64,000 nt of DNA from Caprimulgus europaeus (taxonomy: Eukaryota; Chordata; Aves; Caprimulgiformes; Caprimulgidae): contig OU015541.1 of the NCBI GenBank assembly GCA_907165065.1, forward strand, positions 496,001 to 560,000, in the 5' to 3' direction. The notes beneath the pieces are model-generated. The model saw only the letters and a program-made list of their open reading frames with translations. It ran no database searches and was not told where the DNA came from. Position 1 is the first letter of the stretch. Every line of letters begins with the position of its first letter. Positions 19,801 through 31,100 of the stretch are shown piece after piece. The position numbers were made by a program, and so were the translations under genes.

Positions 19801-20944
19801 ATTCTCCTCCTCGCCTGCCCCTGCTCCCGCCGCGGATCCCGGGTGTGGTGCTGAGCACCCTTCCACGGCCGTGCGGCGCGGAGCCGAGGAGCTGTTGCTC
19901 CTGCACCGGCACTCGAGCTGTGCTGCCGGCACCATCGCAGCCACTGAGCTCTTCCCCCAGTCGCCGGTAGCTGCCAGGCCCCAGGTCTTCCGTGCCCGTC
20001 CCCAGGGCCAGAGCCGCAGCCGGGGAGGCCGCGGTGCCAGCTGGCAGCACCGGGACGCCGGCTGCCCATCGCTGCCTGTTCGTACCGGTGCGGTGAGGGG
20101 AAAGGTCCCGTTCGGGCTGTCCCGAGACACCCCAGAGCCGCCCGCTGCCACCATCGGCCTCCCGATGCCCCGGCTGTGTCGCCAGCCATGTCCCAGGGCC
20201 TTCGACTGTCCTCCCGACGCGGCAGACGGGACGGGGGTGCTGGTGCCCGGCTCCCGGTTGGCACTCGCTCCTTTCGGCGCCGGCGGTTCCCTCGCCGGGG
20301 CAGGTGCGGGGCGGTGGGCTGTGCCTCCGCCGCATTTCCAGCCCTCAGGGTGAGAAACGGCACCGGAGCTTTCCTGCCTTTCCTACGAGGCTCGGGATTT
20401 CCGGCTGTCAAGGTTTATTTCAGCTGGGTAACGCAGCAGCCGCTTCCCAAATCCTGACTCTTTTCCTGAACGTCGCTCCGGTCCCGCAGTCCCGGGGAAG
20501 CGAACCCGCCGTTCCCCGTCCCTTTGCCTCCCGAGGAGAAGCTGCGGGCGGGGGGTGCCGGCCTCGCTCGCGGCGCCCAGGTCTCTTTGCTCCAATTTGA
20601 GGGTGATGCCCGTCGTCCCCCGCAACCTCCCCCGTGACGGCCGCGTTTCCCCGTTTGCGGATTAACCTGTCGCCAAACCCTCGGCGCTGGGGCTGCAGCC
20701 CCCACAAACCAAAGCACTTTGGTGAAGGGCTGTTGGCAGCTCCTGAGCCGGCCTCACCCCCCGTGCCAGCGCCGCACGTCGGGTCCCGCGTCTCCCGCGC
20801 CCGCACCACGGGTCCCGTTGACCCCCGTGCCCGGTGTCCCCAGTTCCCACTGCAACCCACGCCCGTTTGCTGCCGGGTGTCTCAACAGCTGTGGGACGTG
20901 TCCGTGCTCCTCGAGAGCCAGCGAGTGTTTGGGTCTCACAGCTG

Positions 20945-21310
20945 GTGAATTAGCTGAACTCTCAGGAAAAGGCAGATGATCCAATAATTATCTTCTATTT
21001 ATCTCATCTTTAACGTGCCAGATTAGTCGGGTTAATTTTCTCGTGACTGATATCTCCCATATTTCATGGAAACAACAGGGGATCCTAGGGACTTCTCTGA
21101 AAACATTATATATATTTTTAATTTTGCGAGTGTTCTCCAACCAGACTCCTACTGAGATAATTGCATAATAGCTCTGATCATTATGTTATGAAAAATTATT
21201 TTAGCCCAAAGCTGTTTTTTAAAGCACAGATGAAATCCATTCAGTGCGACTGTGGCCAAGCTGACTCTCATTCTAATTATTCATATTTGTTACACTGATA
21301 AATGCCGCTG
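20945..21310. promoter_or_regulatory. AT-rich candidate enhancer block K upstream of CTNNBL1
   Basis: About 360 bases with GAATTAGC, CCAATAATTATC, GGTTAATTTTC, GAGATAATTGC, AAAAATTATT and TTCTAATTATTC. It ends abruptly at the CTNNBL1 CpG island. It may serve CTNNBL1 or a more distant gene. Confidence 0.4.
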
Positions 21311-22150
21311 TCTGTCCGCGGCGGTTCAATCACAGGACGATTTGTCACGAACTCATCGCTCCCGCCCCCTCCCGCTCCACGGCGGCCGCACACGCTGCCG
21401 CTCTGCCCCGGCTGCTCGGCACCGGGCAGCCAGGCCCCGGCCCGGCCCAGCGGGGACCGGCCGCCCAGGGGGGATGAGGGGCTGGCAGGCGGCCCGGGGC
21501 CGGGGGGACCGGGCTGGGAACAGAGCAGGACCCGAGCCCTGTTACCGCGTTGTGCGCCTGCCCCGTGGCCGGTCCGGTCCGGCCCGTGGGAGATGGCTGC
21601 CCCCGCCCCCGCCGTTTGCTCTTTGCCCTCCGCCGCCCGGTGCTATTTTACGACAGTGTGGCACCTCCTGCCGCTCGCTTTCCGGCAGCTGCCCTCCCGC
21701 CTCGCTTTCCGGCAGAGCGGCGCCCTCCCTGTTTTACGGCACGGTGTCGTGCGGCCCTGAGTGTTTGCGACAGTTTCCCGGTGGCTGGGCCCGGTCGGTG
21801 CCATGGACGTCGGGGAGCTACTCAGCTACCAGGTGAGCGGTTCCGTGAAGGCGGCGGGACCCGGCTCGGCGCTGGCGCTCGGCGCTGGCGCGGCGGCTCC
21901 CGGGCCGGCCCCGCTCCGGCGGCGGCAGCGGGCCTGGGTCGGGCCACGGTGCGGGCCTTCCCCCGCCGCCCTCGGTGTGCTCTCACGGCCCCGGTGACGG
22001 TGTCTCTGGCTTTGGAGGCTTCTCCCCACTTTTGGAGAAGTGGGGCCCGGTGCGGCCCGGTTACCGGGGGCTGTTCGGGAACGCGGCGCTGCCGCCTCTC
22101 CCCCGGTCGGGCCCCGTCTGGCTCTTCTCGCGCCTGTTCCCGGAGGAAAA
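21310..22150 (+). promoter_or_regulatory. CTNNBL1: CTNNBL1 CpG-island promoter
   Basis: Dense CpG and GC content begins abruptly at about 21310 and runs past exon 1 into intron 1. There is no TATA box. A 15-base direct repeat carrying TTTCCGGC (ETS/GABP type) occurs at 21674-21688 and 21701-21715, about 90-130 bases upstream of the start codon. This is typical of a housekeeping promoter. Transcription start is probably near 21700-21780. Confidence 0.8.
21803..21832 (+). CDS. CTNNBL1: CTNNBL1 exon 1 (residues 1-10)
   Basis: ATG at 21803 encodes MDVGELLSYQ, identical to the human N-terminus. Donor GTGAGC at 21833, phase 0. The context GGTGCCATGG is a good Kozak match. Confidence 0.95.
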
Positions 22151-25100
22151 CCCGCCCGTGTTTCTTGGCTTCGTTCTCCTTTTCCTTTTTTCCCCTGCCC
22201 GTTTTATGGGAAAACCCCGTTTAATCAGATCTGTACCAGAGTAGTTTGAAGAAGTTTCCGTGTATCCCGGGAGCGTTTCTCTCTCGGCCGTCGCTGCCGC
22301 TCTCTGGCTGCTTGGATCCGGTCGGGAGCAGGTGCGGTGAATCCCGTGTTCATTGCCAGGAGCGTGGACACGGTGTGTGCTGTGCAGGTTTGTGCGGGTG
22401 TTTGGCTGCTTTGCTGTGGTTTGTGTGTGTGGAAGTGTTGGCTTGTGCTCCAGTTCTCAGATGAACGGCAGCAGCGGCTTCTCCCCGCCGAGCCGGGGCG
22501 TGAGCAAAGCTCTCAGACCTTGTCTGCCTCGGAGGTAACCGAGAGTTCTGGGACCAGGTGGATCCTGGCGCTGGCACCGCGTGTTGAGAGGCCAGAGGAG
22601 CATCCTGCTGCCCAGGACATGTCTGTGCTTTCAGAGTGGGTTATTTTGGGATGCACAGGGAAAGAGGGAAAGTTACTCTTGGGTTTGGGAAGTTTCTCAT
22701 CATCTTTTCCCAGTGATATCAAAATCCTCTGGAGTGTGGCTGTACGGCTCCAGGCTGTACCCAGCTGGTGGGTGGCTGGGCGGCTCATACAGCGGCTCCT
22801 GACCTGCTGCGAGGCTCACCTGGGTGCAGGTGTGGGTGTTCTCCTGCGCTGGGCTGAGGAGTGGGCTGGGCCAGGGTCTCCTCATCCCTCCCTGGTGCAG
22901 GGGTGGCACTGGCTGTCAGGCAGGTGGGTGATGTTCACCTCCGCCCTCTGGTTTTAATCTCTTGCTGCAAATGAGTCAGCCTGCTCAGCTTCCCTCGGCA
23001 CAACCCCAAAGAATCGCTTTTCTCTTACATTGTTTTGAATTTGTCTCCTCTAAATGTCTAATCTGTGCCCTTGCTTCATCAAGATGATGTTCTCCCCCGG
23101 CGCCAGACTTGGCATGGAGGATTTTGGGCAGTGTGCCACGAGATCAGCACCAAGTGTCTGTCAGAGCTGGAGGAGAAACCTCTCGTAACAAAAAATACAA
23201 TTAAACAGCACCTGGCAGTTTACACAAAACTCAGGAATCCATAAACCTCATGTGTTGCTGCAAAACAGTTGCAGATGGTCCAAACTGGTGGTTAAATATT
23301 GCTGCTGTTCTGCCCAGAGAGGCCGTGCCCAGATCCGCTGTGCCTGGTCTCCAATTACCCGGGGTAATTAAGGGGACAGAGCCAGCTCCAGCTCTTTTCA
23401 GAGATTTCTTTCAATTGTCTTGGGAGGGAATAAGGGAGATTGTTTTAATTCTCATGAAATGCAGATTTCACCACTGTCAGTGACCATTACAAATGGGTAA
23501 TTTTTAATGGAATATTAGTAAAATCAAACAACAAAAGAAGCAGTAAATGACGGGACAAGGCCTGGCTCCACTGTTGTTGCTCTGGGTGCGTTCGGAGGAG
23601 GCAGAGATCCTGCCCGTGGGCTGAGGGCGCTGAGGGATGCGGCTGGGAGAGGCCGGAGCGGGGTGTGCGGGGCACGGCCTGGGACTGGCCCCTGCAGGCT
23701 GCTGCTAGCCCAGGCAGCTGGCCTCGGGCTCGCTGGCTGGGGCTGCAGGGACACAAGCAGGTCACTGTCTCTGCTGGGGACTGTGCTCCAGGTCTTGGTG
23801 TATTTCACAGAAGAGTTGGGCCTTTCAAAGCTCCGCTGGCTCCCGTCTCTCTCCGCCTGTTTTTGCGTTGGCTCAGGATGAGGTGAAGTGAGCAGCTGCA
23901 GGGACAGACACGGGGTAACGTCGGTACAAACACACATCCTTGTCATTATACAGATGTTGTGTATTTTGTGTCTTACTCCATGGCATCTCTGATTTAGGGT
24001 GGGGAGATCTCGCTTCTGTCTCTTCCTCTCCTGCGTGTTTTTCACAGCCACAAGCTGCCCTGAGGACTCGTGTGCCCCACCGAGTGGAAGGGTGAAGAGG
24101 ACAGGGGCTCGTTCTCTCTGCAAGTAGTGATCTGTGTCCACAGAGGGACAGTGCTCCTCTTTCACTCCATTTGCCTCGGTTTCTGTGGCTTTGGAGCTCC
24201 TGGGGCTTCCTGAGGCTTCTGCATTTTCCTGGTAGCAGGTGTCAGTTTTTAATGCTCAGACCCTGCACCATCCGAAATGCCTTGCTTCAGGAAGAAAAAC
24301 CAGTGAAAAGTGAGATGGATAGTAGCCTGGTTTGTCACAAATGCTGGAAACAAAATTAAGAAGTTAGTGAAGATAGCTCTGGAGATTTGTGGCTTGCTTT
24401 CAGCAGTCCTAACTCGACAGCTCGTGCGTAGCTTTCCGCAGTGGCTCCTCTGAGCAGGCTGCAGCTGGCTGAGATGTGATCGCAGAAGCAGCTGCATCAC
24501 TTACCAAGATTTATTTCAGATTCGATTAACAAATAATTTCTGAGCTTCACCCTAACAAGGTTACTTACAAAGCAGATGTCTTGGTAATGTGAAACTCCAT
24601 TACTGAGACTTCTCTAAAGCTTCTGATGCTCGGAGAGGGCTGGGAACCATTGGGGCCTAAACAATAGCTTTCCAGGTTCTATGGGATACTCAATCTTGAT
24701 ATCGATATGCAGTCACCACGCTGAGGGACACTGGGCAGGGGCCCTGGGCAGGCCATTGCTGTGTGAGGTAGGAGGTTGTTTCTCTCCCCTCGTGGCCCAG
24801 GCGGCGGGTGCTGCTGGTGCCGCTGGCCGGAGCGAGGGGCAGCCCCCGGCGACGCGTCCGCAGTGGTTCTGGGGGCGCCGGGCCGCCCCCGCCTCGGGGC
24901 AGCGCGGGGTGTGTCGGTTAATGCCCAGAGCAAGTGCAGCTGCAGGGTAGAGGAGAAACAGGGAGATAATTCTGCCTTTATAAAATGCAACAAAAGCTGG
25001 TGATTGGTAAATGTCAGCGTTTTTAAACCCTTTTGTATTAGTTGGTTTTGATGTGTTGATATCAGCATTAAATTTAAATGAAAACGTCTTCTGAAGAAAT

Positions 25101-28100
25101 TACTGTGAATGCACTGCATTCAGCGGGAACAAAATTAAGCTTAACTAACAAAACAACAGAAAAATGCTTTTCTTGTGCATTTTCTAATGAATTCTATCTT
25201 CTTGCTAAATGCACCTGAGCAGAACTGAGTGAAAAATCCCCACACTTTATTTGTCAATTTGTTCCCCTTTCTACCATAAAGCAAAGCTTGTGTAGATGTG
25301 TGTGAAGCTATGAAACAATTTAAATAAGTGTGATTAGACACAATGGAGATGTTGGCTTAGCAAACTGCTCCAGCCTCGGCGCAGCAGCGCACGCTTCACT
25401 CGTGTGTTGGTAACAGCCTGTTAGAGAAGACAAACGCCGACCCCAGGTGAGAATCGATGAGCAGAAGCTGATGCTTGCCTTAAATCAGTTGTTCATGGCT
25501 GTGCATCTCCTGTGAAACGAGCAGGAACCAGGTGTTTCACTTACCCCTGCATTTCTGAGTTTTAGTAGTGCTGGTTGGAAAACCGCAATATTCTGTGTAA
25601 GGTTCTGCACAACATCAATAACGAGAGGAAAACCTTAATGCTGCTTAATCGCCTTTGCCCGGGAATTCAATTACTGCCGATTGCCAGTCTGTTGGCAGCA
25701 TTAATAATTGCACACGGGGCGCTTCCATAATTTATCATAATGATTTCTGTTATGTGTTATAGAAGATTCCTGCCCCCCCCTCAAACAATGCATAAATACA
25801 AAAAAGGATAAAATAATTGAGATTGAAACAGGGTGTAAATTCTGATACCGAGGATTGTGTACTCGGAGGAAATGGGGTTGGTTTCATGATGGAGTTTTAA
25901 TTTAGATTTTGTTCTGGTGATATAATCCCTTCCCATGGTACATTACTTTGCATCTGACAAAGCACCAGCTCCCTCGGTCCCTCATTACAGCTGCAGCCTC
26001 GCTGAGGTTTTTGTTCCTTTTTTAATGTTTAGAAATGAGAGTGAGGAATGAGATTCCGATGCCCTAAGTTAGGAGCATCCAAGGCACATCGTGTAGGGCC
26101 CTTTGCTGTAAAATTCAAGACTTCTGTCACTGATTTCTGTGGGTGATTGACATTGATCTGTCAAAGGTGGTTTAGGATGAGTTGGGTTGTACCAAGGAGT
26201 GAGTGGGAGGGCGCAGGAAGGACAGACCTGTGTGCCATTAAGGGCACTGAGCAAGGAGTGTGCATTTACCAAAGTTTTTTCCTTAGATGATGGTATTTAG
26301 AAAAGCTCCTTTTTTCTTTTTCTTTTCTTTACTGGGTTGCTAATTGCTTGGGGAGGGTTTAAATTATTGGCTGTTGATGATGACACATTTGTTTCCAAAT
26401 GGATGTATGTGAAATTATATTTTAATGTACCTTGAAGATAAGTAATAGGAATCTGCTTTAAAAAAAAAAAAAAAAAAAGCAGCCCACAAAACCCTCCAAG
26501 CAAATACATTTTTCATTTCAAAGGATCTCCGGGTGTGCTTCTGCTTCACAGCTATTGCGTTATGAGCCGAGTAACTGCTTTAAAAGTGCATGGGAGCACT
26601 TTGGAAGAGTTTTAAGTCAGGAATGTACCATCTGTAATGGAAACAGCAGAGCAGATGTAGGGAGAAGGGAGATAAATAACCCAGTTTGAATAGGTGTAGC
26701 TGGGAGCAAACATCTAGAGCTTTGATTTGTGCTAATATGTTGTCTGGGAAACTTGATTCTGCATCTGCCTCAAAGTGGTGACGACATGTAACCCTGCAAA
26801 CACAACGAGATCTGGGTCAGTCTGCTGTCCAGTTTGCCTCTCATTACAATTAATGCTTCAAGTGCCTTTTTTCTAACATCTCTCCTCCTGAAAGCAGAGC
26901 TTTCTCCAGAGCAGAGCTTTCATTTGCTGGCTTGTCCTTTATCTTGAGTAAAGGTGCAGCTGCTCTCCGGGCTGTGCAGAGCAGCAGCCGGAGCCGGTCA
27001 GCAGCGCGTGCGCTGGAATCGAGTCACAGCGGGGTCGCCTCGTGGGCCTGGAGGATTTATTGCCCTCTGGGGCCAGAAGTGCCTGACCTGCTGGGGAGCT
27101 GGAAGCTCCCACCTTGACTCCTGCACTCGTGCTGGATCTGTCAGGAGAATGGCACTGTCACCTCTGCCCTCGGCTTCTCTCTCTTGCTTTGAATCAAACC
27201 CGGGGAAAACCCAAATCTGAGCTAGCAAGCAGACCCTGGGTCAGGAAAGCGTGCTGTGGCTTCTGTGGCTTTAGGCAAAGGGTCCCACAAAGCAGAGGAG
27301 TGGGGTCTTCCTGCAGGGTAACGTTTGGTGACGTAGGCTGGACAAATGTTTGAGCTCATGGCGTTATGAAATCATCTACCAGGCAACTTGAGCAGCTGAT
27401 GGAAAGTCAACATATGCTGCTTAATGTTTTCATTGTTCTTAACACACAGACTCCTTTTAAATAGTGAAGAATTAAGCTTTGTTTTCCTGTGGTTATAGAG
27501 CATGGAGTACTCCTGTTCCAGCTTGGTTGTCCTTCACAAAACTGAGAGACCACTGTCCTTGTCGTTTTTGAAGTGAGGGAGTTTTCCCTTCTATTGCAAA
27601 TGCTTTCCTCCCTTTTTGCCTAAATTAAAACATGGGATTAGGGCTAAGGCACTTTTTCTTGTCCCTGGCAAACTACCTTTAATTTTGGTAATTAAATAGA
27701 AATTGTGGAATAAAATAATAGGCTGTTCCAACAAACCATAAAGGTGCAGGCACTGCTCAGTGTGGTGCCAGGCCCCTGCAGGATTGCAGCCAGCAGCAGG
27801 ACTCCGGCCCCGCGAGCTGTGAACAGGGCTCTGGCTCTGCCTTCGGGTGTCGGGGAAGTCGAGGTCGCTTAGGACGCACACAACAATTCAATATAAATCA
27901 TACAACAATTCAGTATAATCTCACACACTACCTGGGTAGAGAATTCTCCTTCCCTGCTGCCTGCTGGAGCTGGGGTCGGTCTGTACAGCGGGCGGCTGTC
28001 TCGGCTGACTGAGCCGTTCCCGTCCCTTTCGATGCTCGGCCGCGTCTTGTCTTTGCAGTACTCATCTTTGCTGCCTATGGAGATATTTTCCCGTGAGTCG

Positions 28101-31100
28101 TGTTCATAGATCAAACAAGGTAGGGTGTTGACACAGCTCTTGGCAGAGCCATTTGTCTACTCATGTGATGTTCCACTTCACTAAATTAATTTCCTTTCCA
28201 GTTTTTGGAGTTGTTAAGCATTGTGTAAGCAAATGTTTTTAACAACTTGTAAGAATTTTCTCAATGTGTCTTGTAGTGTTGGTGTTCTGGTTTGCAAGGG
28301 TCACAGAAGACTTGTGTTCATTCACCTTATTTCTCTGACTTTAGCCTAACAGAGGGACAAAAAGACCCCGTGATGAGGAGGAAGAGGAAATCAAAGCGCG
28401 TCGGAAACAAGCGAGTGCGCGAGAGCACGGTCGCCACCGGGAGGAGGAATCTGCTGCGCTGGAAGAAACGGATGATGAGAAGAAGAAACTTCTTCAGATA
28501 ATTGAGAGGGATGGAGAAGAGGAAGAGGAGGAAGTAAATCACTAGGGTCCTGTGGGAAAGGGGAGGCAGTGGGAAATAAGCAAACACTAAATCACTTCTC
28601 TGTGATTTCCATTTCTTACCGTGTGGATGATGAGACCAACTGGTGATTTTTCACAAGCCTCGTTCAGCTTAAGGTTATGGTTTGACTTTCCTGCCCTGCA
28701 GGGTATTAATTAATTTCACATGGGCTTCTCAAGGATCTCCTCTGGAGGTTTAAAGGGGGGAGCAAAAGGAGGGGAAGGGAAAGCTTTTCAGCCAGGTTTA
28801 GGCTGGGAATACCCAAATCACCTTCTAAAACACATTTTTAGGAAGTAGTTTTTGCATTCCAACCAGTTCCCTAACGGTTATTCTCATTGGTACCCCCCGC
28901 CGTGCAGCTTCTCCCACTCTCCTCCTCTTTGCAGCTGTGCAGCAGCAGCAGCAAATAAGCGAATGTTCTTCTCTACAAGGAAGGTCTGGGGTCAGAGGAG
29001 GGGGGTAGCAGCTGTCAAGGGTAAATGATTTCAAGCCTTGGAGACAGAAATCCGATGCAGCATTGGCCTTTCTGCCAAGGGCCGGGGAAAAGATCACTTT
29101 ATAAACGTGACACATGGATTGGTATAAATCTAGAAGATATTTGCTTCCTGCTGCTTGTGTCCTGTTTGATAAAAAATCAGGTGATATTCACCGCTGCAGA
29201 ATCATGTGGGTTTGTAAAATACCGTGTACTGTGTATAGCACATTGCTGTTCATCTCTGCAAACCTCCCTCCCGTGTCTGATGGTGAGCTGCTCCGTTGCA
29301 GCTGTGGCTGGTAGCAGAGAAGGATGGTGCAGGATTTCTGTGGCGTTTGAGCTCCAGTGAGGATGGATGGACGCGGCCAAAAGTCCTCGGCTGAACAGGA
29401 GACAGACACAAAGCTTGGCTTGAGATGGGAAGGGCTCTGGTTTGTTTTTGTTTTGAGAACTTTCCTTTTAACAGTGACTGTAACATAGTCAGACAGAGGA
29501 GAAGGAAGAGGTGACACAAGAAAATTTGTAGTGTCAATGTTTTATTAAGAGCAGTGCATTAAAATAACGGAACAAGGAAAATGAGAGTCATGTTTGTAGG
29601 TGTCAGGGAGCTAGCTGAAGCCATCGTACGGGAAATGTGTATTGCCAACAGGGAAACACCTTAAAAGGTTTTCAGAAATAAAAAGAAAATACTGGAGTAA
29701 AATATTGATTTTATTTTTTTTCTTTAGAAAAATACTTTAAAATAGAAATGAAAGCTTATCCAAGTGAGGAAAACACGAAAGAACATAAACTCAGGGCAGT
29801 TAAATGTAAGCCTACAAAAAGAAATAGCACAGTGGAGTTCTGAAAAGAAACAATCCATGGGCATAAGCTGTTAATGCAAATTTGCTCTAATATGTCAGAG
29901 GCAAAAAGCCTCAGTACACACTGATGGTGCCAGGTAACAACATGTGTGAAAGCAGCTCAGGGAAGATGAGCCCTTGTGAGACTGCTGTGGGCTGGTTTGG
30001 TTTTGTTTTGTTTTTTTCATGGCTACTCGGTTTCAGGAAGCGCAGGGAAGCTCTTCTGGTTCTTTTCTGAAGAACCTTCCTGATTTCTAACAGCCTGACT
30101 TGGCAGGTTTTGCTGTGGGGAGCTTTCTCGGGGCAGAGTTGGAGTAAATCAGTAAATGGGTAGCAGGGGCGTGTGAGTTTTCTGGCAGCTTTCTGCAGTG
30201 ACACTTCCAGGGGTTGCTGTTTGTTCCTGAAGGCTCCGGGCCCGGCTGCGGTCTCCCGGCATCGCTGTGCTCCCTCTTTTGGGTTTTGCTGGGAAGTTCT
30301 TCCAGCCACCCAAGTGCTGACCTCTGTGTTCTGCCCTTTTCTGTTCGGTTAGGAGGAACCCTTGGATGAAAGTTCAGTGAAGAAGATGATTCTCACCTTT
30401 GAGAAGAGATCTTACAAAAACCAGGAGCTGCGGATCAAGTTCCCTGACAATCCAGAGAAGTAAGATTGTGCCCAGCCTCTCTCTTACCCTTTTTTCCTTT
30501 AATTTTAGGTATCTTGAATATACAGATGTTTTCAGTTACACAGGGCTCCTGTAACAGCAGTTATTGCCATGTGGTGCTTCTGGATTGTATTTGAAACTAA
30601 CCCTGTTAAATAAAAACAGCATTAGAGACTTCTGGTGGTGGCCGGTATATGGCCAGCAGCACAAGGAGAATAACCAGCAATGGATGGAAAAGTTCCAGTT
30701 TATTAAATTCTTGCTGTTGTCAATATTCTAGATTGTAAAATATCAATACTAAAGTTTGAGTTGATGTTGTTTCGTTGGGAGCACACAAATTCCATGAGGT
30801 TTCGTTAGTTTCAGTTTAGGTATCTGAGGCAGTGGCTGGCTTCTCAAAAGTGAGCGCCAGGGAGCTCTCCCAGCGTCCCTCCTCTCGGCAGTTGGCACGG
30901 GAGGTGGTTGGCCTCACTGCAGGTCTCTCTCTGCTCAGGGGGCTCCTTTGCCCTGTTCCTGAGCAGTGGGTTCTTCCTCCCTGGGAGGCAGGTGGTGTGT
31001 GTTTGGGGGGTGGGCTGGAAGCCCGAGTTCCTGGATTAGTGAGGGTTTTTTTCCAAATACTGAAGGATTTCGGGCCACTGTTCAGTGTGAAGGTGTTGTG

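Larger units (their letters stand above)
10410..21299. other. non-coding interval between WAP genes and CTNNBL1
   Basis: No coding gene can be supported in about 11 kb. The first 2.2 kb is plain GC-rich sequence and probably includes the 3' UTR of the three-WAP gene. From 12.7 kb on, AT-rich blocks of 150-400 bases alternate with GC-rich sequence. The blocks are listed one by one below. Long open frames here lie in GC-rich parts on both strands and show no family motif. Confidence 0.5.
21833..28344 (+). other. CTNNBL1: CTNNBL1 intron 1 (6.5 kb)
   Basis: Begins in the CpG island and then turns AT-rich. It holds several enhancer-like stretches (listed separately), a 19-A run at 26460-26478 and no other gene. 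Confidence 0.9.

Noticed and set aside
19736-20411. Long minus-strand frames in the GC-rich stretch before CTNNBL1
   Set aside because: Considered as a divergent gene, but there are overlapping open frames in several phases, none with motifs or plausible splice structure.
26460-26478. Poly(A) run as a retroposon tail
   Set aside because: No element body upstream and no target-site duplication; left as a simple run.
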